From Diphasiastrum complanatum (taxonomy: Eukaryota; Streptophyta; Lycopodiopsida; Lycopodiales; Lycopodiaceae): a DNA stretch of 64,000 nucleotides. Made by a program: the position numbers and the translations under genes. The DNA is taken from positions 27,397,253-27,461,252 of the forward strand of contig CM055104.1 of assembly GCA_029204225.1 (NCBI GenBank), in the 5' to 3' direction. Positions 20,595 through 31,074 of the stretch are shown piece after piece. The notes below the pieces were generated by a model. The model ran no database searches, had not been told where the DNA came from, and saw only the letters and a program-made list of their open reading frames with translations. Position 1 is the first letter of the stretch; the number at the start of each line of letters is the position of its first letter.

Positions 20595-22336
20595 AAAATG
20601 ATGAGCCACTTCAATATGCTTGCATGAAAGACTGGATAATTTGCAAGAGCTTGAGCAGAAATGTTATCATTATTGATAATTGGAAGATCTTCATCTGCAT
20701 AACACTTTAGCTCCAAAAGTAGCCTTTTGATCCATAAAATCTCCTTTGTTGTGGTTGTAAGAGATTTGTATTCAGCTTCATAGGATGATAAAGAAACAGT
20801 TGCCTACTTCTTTGATAGCCAAAAAACCAAGTTCCCTCCAAGAAATATAGTGTAAGCACTTGTGGATTTCCTATCCAACCTGTCTCCTACAAAATTTGAA
20901 TCTGAAAAAGCAATCAAAGTCAGATCTTCTCCTTTGTAGAATAATCCATAATCCAAGGTAGAAGATATATACCTCAAAACTCTTTTAGCCAACTTCCAAT
21001 GATATAACTTTGGATCCTGCATGTGTTGACTTAGCTTATGGACACAAAAGCTTAGATCAGGCCTAGTCACTGTTAACCAAATAAGTGAGCCAATAAGACT
21101 CCTATAAAGAGTGATGTCCACAAAGGATTTTTCATCATCTTTCATAGGAACTTTTACAGTGTGCTCCAAAGGTGTATCTATGCCTTTACAGTTTTCCATA
21201 TGGAATCTCCTGAGCATGGAAAGTGCATATCTACTTTGGCTTATAAATGCATGACCTTTCCAAAAATCTATTTCAAGGCCTAGAATATAGTGAAAAACTC
21301 CTTAAGTCCTGCATTTTAAACTCAGTACCAAGTGCATGCTTAGTTTCTTCAACTAACTTCTCATTATTTCCACAAAGAAGGATATCATCTACATAGATGA
21401 GAATTATAATTACAAAGTTATCTACAAACTTATAATACAGAGAAGGTTCATATTCACTTAGACAAAATCCGAGTGATATGAGATAGAGTTGAGTCTTGCA
21501 TACCAAGACCTTGGTGCCTGTTTCAGTCCATATAGACTTTTGAACAAAAGACAAACTTTTGATTCATCACCTTCCTTGACAAAACTTGGAGGTTGCTCCA
21601 TGTAAATATCCTCCTCAAGGTAACCATTGAGAAATGCATTAGAAACATCAAGCTGGAACATACTCCAACATGCAAAAGATACGAGAATTCGAATTGTTAC
21701 CATCTTTGCAACTGGTGCAAAGGTGTCTTCATAATCAAGACCTTGATTTGTGAGTAGCCTTTGGCACAAAGTCTTGCTTTATACTTATTGATAGATCCAT
21801 CATGATTATACTTGATTCTGAATACCCACTTACATCCAATCACATGCATGTTGTTTGGTGGCTCCACAAGCTCCCATGTGTTGTTTGACATCAAGGCTTC
21901 AAACTCTTGGGTCATTGCTTCAACCCACTCTTTGGATTGAAGTGCTTCTTGGACATCCTTAGGCTCTTCATCTGATATAAAAAGTGCATGATAGGAAGTT
22001 TCACCTTCCACTTGCCTTCCTTCAGCATCATATGTGAGCCTGCTTGGCTCAGATCTTGCTCATGTAGATCTTCTTGGTGTGGTAGCTTGAATTTGCTCCT
22101 CCTCAAGCCTCGACCTCACCTCTTCTTGAACAACATCAAGATTAATAATTGATCTTGCATTAGACTCCTTGACCTGTGCATCATCCAAGTTAAACATCCG
22201 ATCTTCATGGAAGATCACATCTCTACTAACAACATTTTTGTCAGTAGAGGAAAGATAAACTTTGTATGCTTTTTTAGTGGATGCATATCCTACAAAGATT
22301 CCTTTAACTGCACTAGGATCTTCCTTCTTCCTAGTT
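20595..22336 (-). pseudogene. copia-E integrase end, RT and RNase H, minus strand, copy 1
   Basis: Minus-strand copia-E coding region. From 22336 it runs through the integrase C-terminus/linker, RT ([53 protein letters not shown] at 21384-21395) and RNase H (SLIGSLIWLTVTRPDLS, SNFVGDRLDRKSTSAY). Breaks include a frameshift near 21740, another near 21280, and TAG near 20803 in the SKK(Q) motif. Its upstream end is a deletion joint at 22336/22337. It pairs in inverted orientation with 18439-19657. Confidence 0.9.
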
Positions 22337-22663
22337 GCCTAAAACTCTTCTAAAAACAAATCAAATTGATTTAGAAACAAAAGGAACACATTCCACCCTT
22401 CAATACCTATCCAACAAGCTATAGAACATCAAATTTGGATAGGTATTGAGAAGTAGCACTCATTAATGGGGGCTGATTTCACACGTGTGAGCTCTCTGTC
22501 CATACAGAGCTCTGCTGGATCAGATCAGCCTTGATTTCATCCACTTATGATCCACAGATAGCTTGTCTCTCAACGAGTTTGGATCCCTCTCCCAAATCCG
22601 AGTTCCTGCAAGTAAAAACATTGATGATCTGATGTATACACCCTCACCTCTTCAAAGCATGAA
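22337..22663 (-). other. copia-E leader, minus strand, copy 1
   Basis: Untranslated leader between the PBS and the gag region of the minus-strand copia-E. In copy 1 it is joined directly to integrase-end sequence by a 2015-bp deletion. An ACACGTGTGA palindromic box occurs near 22482. No coding frame is seen. Confidence 0.6.
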
Positions 22664-22675
22664 GCTCTGATACCA
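22664..22675 (-). other. copia-E primer-binding site, minus strand, copy 1
   Basis: TGGTATCAGAGC on the minus strand, directly after the LTR end TTTCACA. This is the canonical plant initiator-Met tRNA primer site and fixes the orientation and the LTR end. Confidence 0.92.
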
Positions 22676-22956
22676 TGTGAAATTTTTAGCACGTGTGAAC
22701 TTCACCACACACCCTACAGGATCTTATTGAGGCGTTGTGATTGCACAAGATTGATCAAAGAACAATATGCTTGAAAAATCTAAGGCAAGAGCACAATGGC
22801 ATACATCTGATGAAAAAATCTAACTCCTCACTATGAGAAATGAATGTCAAAACTAAGTGCTCCGTATGGAAAAAAATAGGCTGCTCTCAGGTAGAGAGAG
22901 AATCAAGCATAGAAAACTCGAGTAGAGAGAGAATGAGTCCAAAACACCAAAATCTC
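22676..22956 (-). mobile_element. copia-E 5' LTR fragment, minus strand, copy 1
   Basis: It matches the last roughly 280 bases of the copia-E LTR in reverse. Homology stops at 22956 (AAAATCTC), where an unrelated segment starts; the outer part of the LTR with the CATGCA array is lost here. Confidence 0.87.
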
Positions 22957-23124
22957 TCACCTATGGACATGATTCCAAATCTGGAGACTCTGTTGTCTTC
23001 GATTCATCAACCGAAGAATCCATTTCCAATTGATGACAAAGAGGTTATTGTTGATCTGATATGCAAGAGGTTTCTAATGAAGGTTGTTAAAATAGCAATG
23101 ATCAACTTATATAGTGCTTTCTAA
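22957..23124 (+). other. unassigned open segment at a chimeric junction, copy 1
   Basis: A plus-strand frame reads LSPMDMIPNLETLLSS and continues to a stop at about 23122; I do not recognise it. Its first 21 bases are identical to the reverse complement of 10016-10036, which lies in the unfamiliar N-terminal part of the copia-B gag frame. It may be a captured exon or another transposon. It starts exactly where LTR homology stops. Confidence 0.45.
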
Positions 23125-23338
23125 TTTTGACGGTACCACATGTGCTCAGTTCTAGAATTATCGGGCCGTCTTTCTTTTACGAGCCCTTTGAGTACTCTTA
23201 AGCAACTTTATCCTTGTACTTGCTTATTAGCATGAATATATAGTTTGTGAGAGAGCTATTCTATTGTCTTGTCTTGTTGCACTTGACGTTGTGCTGTGGT
23301 GATTGATTCGGTTGGGTTTTTAAATTGTATTCTCAACT
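23125..23338 (+). mobile_element. probable copia-F 5' LTR end, copy 1
   Basis: The bases before the copia-F primer site should be LTR; the end is probably ATTCTCA at 23335. The segment does not resemble the 3' LTR beginning at 26074, so either only its far end is represented or the element is a chimera. The left edge is undetermined. Confidence 0.4.
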
Positions 23339-23350
23339 TGGTATCAGAGC
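23339..23350 (+). other. copia-F primer-binding site, copy 1
   Basis: TGGTATCAGAGC followed by CCTTGG, three bases after the presumed LTR end. This is the standard copia tRNA-iMet primer site. The same site is at 56607-56618. Confidence 0.88.
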
Positions 23351-24432
23351 CCTTGGTGGGGCTACAATCACAGACAGGAACAGAGAGCCGCAAATTCATG
23401 ACAGTTTGCTGGCTGGGAAGCACAAAATCGAGTCTGTGGAGATTTGTCGAACAACTCAAAACTGTAAAAGGATTCAGAGACGGGAAATTGTCGGCTTAAT
23501 CAGAAAGCAAGCAAAAACGAAAGCCCGAAATTCCGTAGGAAGGCTGTTTGGAGTTTGTGACTTGTGTGCAATCAATCCTCGATTGTTTTGAAAACGGTTT
23601 GAATCTATGGATTAGTGACAATAGGGCAACCTCGGTTCAGAACTGCTGAAAATCAGAGACAAGGGCTAAGAAAGTTTCAAGAAAGGTGTATTCCTTGAAA
23701 GCCAAGTTTTGGAGGAGTAGCAACTCAGATCTTTCTCAGTTCATAACCTTTTTCACAGCTGTGAAAGCGTGTAATTGGGCGCCCTAGTGAGAAGAATAAT
23801 CTATCAATAGGCCGCGGGCAGCTGCGCAGAGGTATGGAAGCTTGGTTGCATCCTGGAGAGTGGCAAAGAGGGCTTAAAACCCTTCCACCATAGCTGAAAT
23901 CAGGAAGAGGAGCCGTGGAGGCTCGCGCACAACCAATGCTTGTAGGAAGGTAGCATCTCCAAGTGTCTAGTAGCTGCAGGAGTGCTGGTTGGTGCACAAG
24001 GAGAAGGGCAGGTCATTGGATTTGAAGAAGTGGTGAAGAGTGAAGTCCCTTCAAGGTGAAAAGACAGTTCAAAAACTTAAAGTGCCCCTATTTTCACCTC
24101 CTTTAGCCTATTTGTGCCAAACAAAATGCTATAGCCTCCAAACGAAGGGCACCCTAACTGTACTTGCAAGTACGGTATGCCAAAACAGAGTGATTGCCGT
24201 GGAGAAAGTGTTCAGAGCGTGCCAAAAGTGATTTCACCATTCCATTGGACACGTAGTTGGAAGTTGGTGACAAGGAACATTTCAGAAGGTGACGCCGATT
24301 TGGCTTTCAATTTGGCAAAAAAGTGGCAGGTGGCCTAGTAAGCCAAAAATTGCAGGTCATTATTTTTTATTTCTGACATCACAGTTGGCTTCGGCATACA
24401 CTTTATAGACTACAAGTGCAGTTTCAAGCAGT
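23351..24432 (+). other. copia-F leader, copy 1
   Basis: About 1.1 kb between the PBS and gag start. It has no long coding frame and is more GC-rich than the surroundings around 23800-24000. Long untranslated leaders are known in plant copia elements. No regulatory element is recognised. Confidence 0.55.
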
Positions 24433-25918
24433 TTGGAAATGGCAAACATCAATGAGGCAATTTTGGGCGATGCAAGCAAATTTGATGGGGCTTCTAACTA
24501 CAACATCTGGAAATTCAAAATGAAGAGCATTTTGATGGAGAACGAGTTATGGGATATTGTTGTAGGTATTGAAATCCGGCCTAATACCACTCCAGGTGAC
24601 ATGAGGGCTTTTGATAAAAAGGCACAAAGAGCATTGTCCTTGATCAATCTTTCAGTAAAAGACCATGTGATCACCCACATAAGTGATGCCATGACAGCTA
24701 GGGGAGCTTGAGAAGCTCTTATAATGCAATTTCTAACTTGCAATCCAGCTCAAGCCATGTGCTTGAAGTCGAGATTGAACACAATTAGGATGGAAGAAGG
24801 CGAATCGGTGAGATCTTTCTTCACCAGGATAAAGGAGCTGAGAGATCAACTTGTGGCAATTGGATTGGTACAGACCACTATGAGCGGTGTTTCAGAAGGT
24901 CTACAAATATTTGTGAGCGGCATTGCTTCGAGGGAGAGATTGCCTACTTTTGAAGACTTGCACGGAATTATGTTGGAAGAGCAGCACCGTGAGGTGGTGA
25001 AGTCAAGGCAAACCCAACAGGATGATCAAGCATTGCTTACGAAAGGCAAGCAGAAGGGTGGAAGAAGATTCCTAAGAAATCCAAGGATGATGATGATGAG
25101 AAAGAGTCGTCATCGAAGGTGAAAAGGAAGAAGAAAGGCAAATGTTACTATAGCCACAAACTAGGTCATTGGGCACGTGAATGTTACAAGAAGAAAGCGG
25201 ACATAATGGCAGGAAAAGTGAAGCAACAAGGCAACATTGCTGAAGATGATGGGAAAGATGACGAGACAAGTGTCTTCTCATTGGCATTGGCATCCCAGGT
25301 TGATGATGGTGCCAGATGGTTCATAGATTCAGGCGCCACAAGGCATATGACTGAGAAACGCGATTGGTTTGAGAAATTATCGCCAATCCATGATGGGACA
25401 AGATCACACAAGCCAATGGGGAGGAATACAAGGTGTTGGCAATGTACCTGTTCAGTTTTCTCGTAAGATCAAGAATATCCCTAATATGTTTTATGTTCAT
25501 GCACTCAAAAAGATTTTGCTTTTTGTTGGTGTGATGGCAAATCAACATCTCAAGGTTGAATTTGTCAAGGATGGATGCCTAATGAAGGATATGGACCACA
25601 ACCATAAGGTGGTAGAAAAAGATTATCGGGATAGTAATTGTGGCCTTTATAAATTGGATGTTGCAAAACCAAATGAATATGGTCTGGCTACCTCAACAAC
25701 ATCACAATCTGAGTTGTGGCACAAGAGACTTGGCCACTTAAACTATGGGAGCTTAAGATTGATGGTGAAACTGAAGATGGTAACAGGATTACTAGCACTA
25801 CAAGATGATCATCATGCCATATGTGAAGGATGTATTATGGGAAAGCATCATAGAGAAACATTTCAAAAAAGGTGGAGCTGCAAGAGCTAAGTAACCGCTG
25901 GAACTTATTCACAGCAAG
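24433..25918 (+). pseudogene. copia-F gag, protease and start of integrase, copy 1
   Basis: Gag starts MEMANINEAI at 24433 with the copia gag signature FDGASNYNIWKFKMKSIL. TGA at 24709-24711 replaces the Trp of the A.W.AL motif. Gag resumes (RSFFTRIKELRDQL) and shifts frame before the zinc knuckle. The knuckle reads CYYSHKLGHWAREC: its second Cys is Ser here but Cys in copy 2. Protease (WFIDSGATRHMTEK) is followed by another frameshift, then pre-integrase (LWHKRLGHLNYGSL, CEGCIMGKHH) and a truncated integrase (LCGPM, YYFMTFIDVYSRRTW) that ends near 26030. Confidence 0.9.
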
Positions 25919-26060
25919 CTGTGCGGCCCAATGAAAACCATGTCGATGGGGAAAACCTATTATTTTATGACTTTTATAGATGTTTACTCTAGGAGGACAT
26001 GGATTTATTTCTTGAAGAAGAAATTTCTCGAAGTTTAGCTTCTAAGGATAGAAGCAGTTT

Positions 26061-26591
26061 AAGGAGGGAAGAATGTTATGTCCATGACCAAAACATAGGA
26101 TACAGTATACTCCTAGTCTTGGATACATGGTACTCCAATGAAACAAGCTGTTAGTTATGCCACGTCATACTAGACGTGACCCAAAAGTAACTAATATCCT
26201 TGTGAGGCCCAAAACACTAAATGGATTTTAGGCAAGGTATGAGACAATGTATGCATGTGTAGAGTTATCAATAGCAATTCCATGAATCTTAGGACTCTAT
26301 TCTAGGTGAATCTATATATAGGAAACTTAGGGCTATGCATGGCTATGTGCCCATGATGCTTTTGACTCTATATATTGGGTCCAATCTCGCCCTACTCCTC
26401 ATCATGGTTTTGGATTCATTGCTAGGCTCTCACTCTACATTCATGCTTCTTGTTCCTTGGCTTGGGGGTGAGGCTTCAAGAGTTTGATTGGATGCTTCTA
26501 CTTGGTTTGGTGGTTTCTCCATAGCATGTTATCATTGTGTTTGTGATTTGTAAGCAGGATCTAAGGAGCTTCCCTTATAGGTATTTCTACA
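26061..26591 (+). mobile_element. copia-F polypurine tract and 3' LTR, copy 1
   Basis: Integrase sequence is joined to the end of pol near 26030, deleting the rest of integrase, RT and RNase H. The purine tract AAGGAGGGAAGAA (26061-26073) is followed by an LTR starting TGTTATGTCC at 26074. A TATA-like TCTATATATAGG lies at 26311-26322. The end at CTACA (26591) is tentative. Confidence 0.75.
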
Positions 26592-26593
26592 AA

Positions 26594-27110
26594 TGGCTAG
26601 ATAATTAAAAGAATGGTTAATATGTACATTGCAAATTAGATTCATCCACTATGTGTTGTTGTCAGTTGCTTTCAGACAATAAATGAGTCCGTTGGAGATC
26701 TTGTCCGATCATGATGATGGTACAATTGAGCCATCTTTCGATCGACTTGAGAGTGATAGATGACCAGCTATGAGCTCGAAACAATTATGAGCCTGAAACA
26801 GACAAGGTTGTCGAATAGTCATCATGGCCGAATAGAAAATGTTCAAAGTGGTAGATAGTTGATGTGGCAGAATGGCTGAGTGGTTGAAAGTCAAAGTTGA
26901 CGAAATGTTCGATTGTGGTGAATGCCAAATAGCTGAGGTGGTCGAACATTTTCATGTCCTCAGGACTCTATCACAATTTTTTTTGTATTTTCTGCAGACT
27001 GTTAAAAACCATGTGTATTTTTGCAGAGTGTGCACCTGTACAAATATTTATAGCAGTGAATGGATCTAGATTGGAATAAAGATAGGGATTTAGAGGATAG
27101 GAATCCAACA
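26594..27110 (-). mobile_element. copia-G 3' LTR, minus strand, copy 1
   Basis: On the minus strand it starts TGTTGGATTCC at 27110, directly after a G-rich polypurine tract, and probably ends CTAGCCA at 26594. A TATAAATA-like string is at about 27047-27054. A tRNA-like A-box string occurs inside (see rejected items). It abuts the copia-F LTR end. Confidence 0.7.
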
Positions 27111-27128
27111 CCCCCCCCCCCCTCCCTT
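27111..27128 (-). other. copia-G polypurine tract with G homopolymer, copy 1
   Basis: On the minus strand AAGGGA is followed by a run of 12 G, then the LTR TG start. It serves to prime plus-strand synthesis. Copy 2 has 10 G (60372-60381). Long G runs also invite sequencing error. Confidence 0.75.
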
Positions 27129-27430
27129 AATCTGAATTCTTGAATGCCTTGATTTTCATATTCAAGATAGAACAAAAACTCTTGTGTGCTTTCTGATTTA
27201 ATCCCTTCGTGAATATGTCAGCTGCCATGTACTGGATTCTGCAAAATTTTAGACTTACCTCCTTGTTGAGTATCTTGCTCTTGATGTAGTGATATTTGAT
27301 TTCGATGTGCTTGCTCCTAGAATGAAATCTAGGAGTGATCGATAATGCGATAGCACTCTAATTGTCACATTGTATCATTGTTGGGGCAGATTGTCTAAGA
27401 CCAATATCAATCAATAAGTTTCTCAACCAA
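27123..27430 (-). pseudogene. copia-G RNase H end, minus strand, copy 1
   Basis: Minus-strand frames encode WLRNLLIDIG, IQCDN, SAIALS, HSRSKHIEIKYHYI, and AADIFTKGLNQKAH. A TAG near 27358 replaces the Gln normally following DN. Homology stops near 27430, where the palindrome-rich segment takes over, so the rest of this element is missing. Confidence 0.85.
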
Positions 27431-27520
27431 CACAAGAACACATGAAGCAAATATCCACACACAATACAAAGGAGGTGGCGCGACCAAAAAAAATTCGTGT
27501 GGAGGATATAGGCATGAATA

Positions 27521-27952
27521 TACGCGTGGATACGATTGCGTGAATTATCCACGCGTGGATGTTCCACGCAAGTGTCATTTCTGGCAACAAATCGGTCGGA
27601 TGTCTGAAATTCAAATCGTGTGGATAATCCATGAGTGGATCATCCACGCCAACTCTGACAACCAAACCTTCGACGCTCGGAGCTGGAGAAGGGAGTTTGA
27701 ATTTGGCATGGATAATCCACTCGTGGATTATCCACGCCATAATAAGATTAAAAAAAATAGGCTCGGCTTTTGCTTGGATATTGCATGGATATCACATGGC
27801 CATGGATAATCCACGCAATTTTTTTTTATCCATGCAAAATCTAGAGAGTTGGGGCCGTGGATATCACGTGGATAATTTTTTTTTATATCCACGCGGTATC
27901 CACAGCCCCAAGTCTCTGAATTTTGCATGGATGATCCACGCGTGGATATTCC
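27521..27952. repeat. cluster of GTGGAT/ATCCAC palindromes, copy 1
   Basis: At least six inverted repeats are built from one theme, TGGATNATCCACGCGTGGATNATCCA. Clear cases: a perfect 14-bp palindrome at 27547-27560, a 36-bp one at 27704-27739 with one arm mismatch, and a 47-bp-arm foldback at 27828-27932. Frames on both strands therefore read repetitive WIIHAWIIHA-like peptides that are a by-product. Possibly a foldback or MITE-type element; no terminal repeat or target duplication was identified. Confidence 0.85.
27828..27932. repeat. imperfect 47-bp foldback, copy 1
   Basis: Arms 27828-27874 and 27886-27932 pair with six mismatches out of 47; the 11-base spacer is mostly T. Five of the six mismatches are transitions, consistent with decay of a once-perfect palindrome. 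Confidence 0.88.
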
Positions 27953-28108
27953 ACACAAAAGATGGGAGTGAGGATGAGATGGGAATGAATGTGAGTGAGA
28001 ATATTGATAGTGTTTAGGGCTTTTAGTCCTCTTGATGGATGTTAATTGTATGTGTTTTGTGATCATCATCTTTAGTATAGGTTTTAAGATTTTTTTTGTT
28101 TGATGTAG

Positions 28109-28218
28109 GCTTGGATATGAAAAATGGAAAAAGAGCTTTCATTGCAAAGGATTGAAAGATCAAGTGCATGCAAAAGGAAAAGCAAAGACTACAAAACAAT
28201 GGAGATACAATAGTAAAG
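28109..28218 (+). other. candidate internal exon, plus strand, copy 1
   Basis: A T-rich tract ending TGATGTAG precedes, and AAAG|GTAAATTC follows, both good plant splice signals. One frame is open across all 110 bases and gives a basic peptide (LGYEKWKKSFHCKGLK...). No domain is recognised. It could be an exon of a DNA transposon gene; evidence is limited to signals and openness. Confidence 0.35.
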
Positions 28219-28403
28219 GTAAATTCACATTTATTTTGATTCATTTGATATTTAGTTGATAGCTTAATGTGTTATCTATTGATGCATTGTATTGTGGTTT
28301 CCATTACTTTCCATTGTGCTTTCCGTTACTTTCGATTGTGCATTCTAGCACGCAAATCATGTGCTAAAATAGATACATTGCATTGAATTCATCAATAGAT
28401 TCA

Positions 28404-28513
28404 TTTGCATTCAATAGATGTGCATTAAATAGACTATACATTGCATCAATAGATAGATTTTGCATTCAATAGATGTGCATTCAATAGACTATACATTTGC
28501 ATTCATGAATTAA
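28404..28513. repeat. 55-bp tandem duplication, copy 1
   Basis: Two units, 28404-28458 and 28459-28513, both beginning TTTGCATTCAATAGATGTGCATT. The neighbourhood is rich in related CAATAGA/TGCATT words, suggesting earlier rounds of slippage. Confidence 0.85.
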
Positions 28514-28655
28514 AAAATATATGCATTCAACATTTTTGCAAGAATGATGTAGTGCCAAAACATTATATTGATTTAAAAAAAAGTACATTGATGAGAGAAT
28601 GAATTTCCCCTTCATACATTGCCTTCTACAAGGCCTTACATTCAATTTTAAAACT

Positions 28656-28820
28656 CTACTCATCATCACTTCCTCCCTCGCTTCCTTCGTCTTGTAGTAC
28701 GTTGGTGTCCACATCTTCAAACTCCCCTTCGCTCTCATCCACGTTTTCTTCCACATTTTGCTCCTCAATATTTTCCACATTTTCCTCCACATCATGAACG
28801 CACGAAGTTGTAGAGCCTCT
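28656..28820 (-). other. candidate terminal exon encoding an acidic tail, minus strand, copy 1
   Basis: Read from 28820 after an acceptor-like TTTGATTCGATTTTGTAG, one frame runs 54 codons to TAG at 28656-28658. About 21 residues are Asp or Glu (VEENVENIEEQNVEENVDES, ending GSEGGSDDE). Acidic C-termini like this occur in plant transposases and nuclear proteins. The acceptor and composition favour real coding sequence, now or formerly; upstream exons were not found. Confidence 0.4.
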
Positions 28821-31074
28821 CTACAAAATCGAATCAAAGATTGGATTAAATTGAGATTATAATTTGATGACATAATTATATGGTCAAATAGAAAAAATTT
28901 GTTTTTGTTATGTGACCTCCTAAATGGTTGCATGGGGTCATTTAGATGCATGATCAAAAGCATTTATGTTATATTGAAGACCTTAGTGATATGTGACCTA
29001 TATGATATATCTTTTTAATTGTTGGTGTGTGACCTATATAACCTTATATGAAATCATAGTAATTAGTTGAAATATCATTTAGCATTGTAATAAAGATGTT
29101 GATCAATGGTGTGCTAGCTAGTATATGATTGATTGACATTGTCCAATTGCTCGTCTGTTTGATTCGATTCGCTATTGTTCAATTCGAATATTATACACTC
29201 AATCCAATCACTAGCTATCTCGATCATGGGTAGCCATATAATACTGTAAAAGGTGCATGATTGATTTGTGAGATGTCGATCCTGCAAGCAAGACACTTGA
29301 TAGAAACAAGATACATCTAAGCTTCTATGGCAGTCTGGTTAAGGATTATCTGATTAGAAGTGAAGCTATCTAAGCAATTGTCTAAACATTGTCTAAGACT
29401 CTGATAGTCCATAGTATTATCTATGGAACTATCTAAGTGGCCACAACAGTGTGTAAAATAGTCTGTCTAAGGAACCTGTTGGAAGACAATATTCAAAGTT
29501 GAACTACTATGATAATTTATTGTGAAGGCATTATTTCAACTTCTAAAAGGCCCATTTACGAAGTCTCTCATTATTTGAACTTCACGAAGGATGGACAAAT
29601 GGCTATCCAAGGTTTGTTTTCACAAGTCATTGGTCATGTTTTTTATGGGAGGATATTATGTTGTTGAATAAAACATATTTTCAACATATAAGATAAAATC
29701 ATGGGTCAATATGATAGTATTTAATTTTTACAAATCTTATAGGACTTGAATTGTAGTAATTTTGAGATTTTTATGATAAAAATCGGTTAAAATGGTCTTT
29801 ACTTGAACACACATTGTAAGAATTGTATTTCCATTTTGGGCATCCGGCCTGCCCAATAATGGTTGAAGTAGGAATTTAAAATTATGTAATTATTCTCTTC
29901 ATTTGAATTTGGTACTCATGGAGACCCTGTCAATGTACGTATAAAAAATCTGTTAATAAAATACTATAGTGCGTTTTGAATTCACCGGCCGACTAAAGAA
30001 ATCTTAGTCACGGGTCCCAATGGCCACGACAATATCAGTATCGACCAGTTCGAGTGGATCAACATTGACAACAATGGAAATAAAAATTAGAGCATTGAGC
30101 ACAAATACTGTCAAAATATTACAGGCAAGTTATTTTGTACCAAAATTGGTCCGTGATACAGTACATACATAGCAAGAGTTGGACCGTGATCGTCAAAATC
30201 CCCATCGGATATCCTTTCAATTACATCGGTTTTTGGAATGGAAGTTACAACTTTGCATAGAAATCAGAAGATTTCTAGTTTTCAAAGCTAATGGTAAAAT
30301 GTTTTTAATGGATTAGAAACAACTTTGATGAAGATGTCTCTTTGAAGATGAACCGATTTATGTAATAAATCAAGAAAACCTTGAGGAGTTACTGAGTGTG
30401 TCAAAATCGGTTGTTGTCTTTCACACACATGCGAAGTGCAATGAAGAAGAAGAAAATATTCAAAAAACTTCATGCAAGTCACAATGTCGTAATCGATATT
30501 CCATCAACAAGGTAGTGACAAACCCACAAAAACAACGAACATGAATCAAAGGAATAAAGGGATGTCATTAAATGCTGAGAATGATGCCAAAAAATATGAA
30601 GACAAATATTGTTACGTAAGATGTTTTTGAAAAGATGATAAGGGATCCAAGAAAGGCAAGATTCATGAGTCAAAGTTCCCTTCCCATTAACTTCTAAAAA
30701 AGCCATGTGTAAAAAGGGAAACAGAATATTCAGACAATAAAGTCGTTCAACAAACTTTGGATCTATATGACACAAGCATCATGACCAATGAAAAGCAGGA
30801 AGTACACTTCATTGCCAGCATGAAGAGTTGACTTTGGAATTGAAAATACCGAGAACATAACCAATGGGGAATGTAACCATGTGCAGACTTCAGCAATTTC
30901 CATCGGGACCCATGGGAAAATTTTATAGATGCTTGAGCAACCATTTAGGCTCAAAAAGTGCTCGACGAAGACTTTTGAAAACCAGACAAGACGATAATTT
31001 TCATCAACAAAGAGTGCTTCACAAGTGCCCTCTCTCACATTACAGCCTCACTTATGTGTGCAATGACATCAAGT
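28821..31074. other. about 2.25 kb without recognised features, copy 1
   Basis: AT-rich DNA with only short frames. A slightly GC-richer patch lies near 29985-30060. Plus-strand frames at 30530-30640 and 30865-31070 are open but match nothing I know. It ends abruptly at 31074 where copia-A sequence begins in the middle of protease. Confidence 0.6.

Noticed and set aside
23725-23997. 90-codon minus-strand frame in the copia-F leader
   Set aside because: No recognisable domain, shortened or disrupted in copy 2, and located in an untranslated leader.
26868-26930. tRNA-like or SINE-like A box (TGGCTGAGTGGTTGAAAG) with a TTCGATT string downstream
   Set aside because: No acceptor stem or T-stem pairs properly, and the region is accounted for as the copia-G LTR read on the opposite strand.
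27521-27952. CRISPR-like spaced repeats
   Set aside because: Repeats are palindromes with irregular spacing in a eukaryotic context, and no cas genes are present.
27358-28069. Overlapping frames on both strands with WIIHAWIIHA or MDNPLVDYPRH repeats
   Set aside because: These are translations of the palindrome cluster; frames on both strands arise automatically from inverted repeats.
28481-28963. 160-codon minus-strand frame rich in Met, Trp and Lys
   Set aside because: The neighbouring frame (28656-28820) has acidic coding-like composition and a splice acceptor; this one is its shadow.
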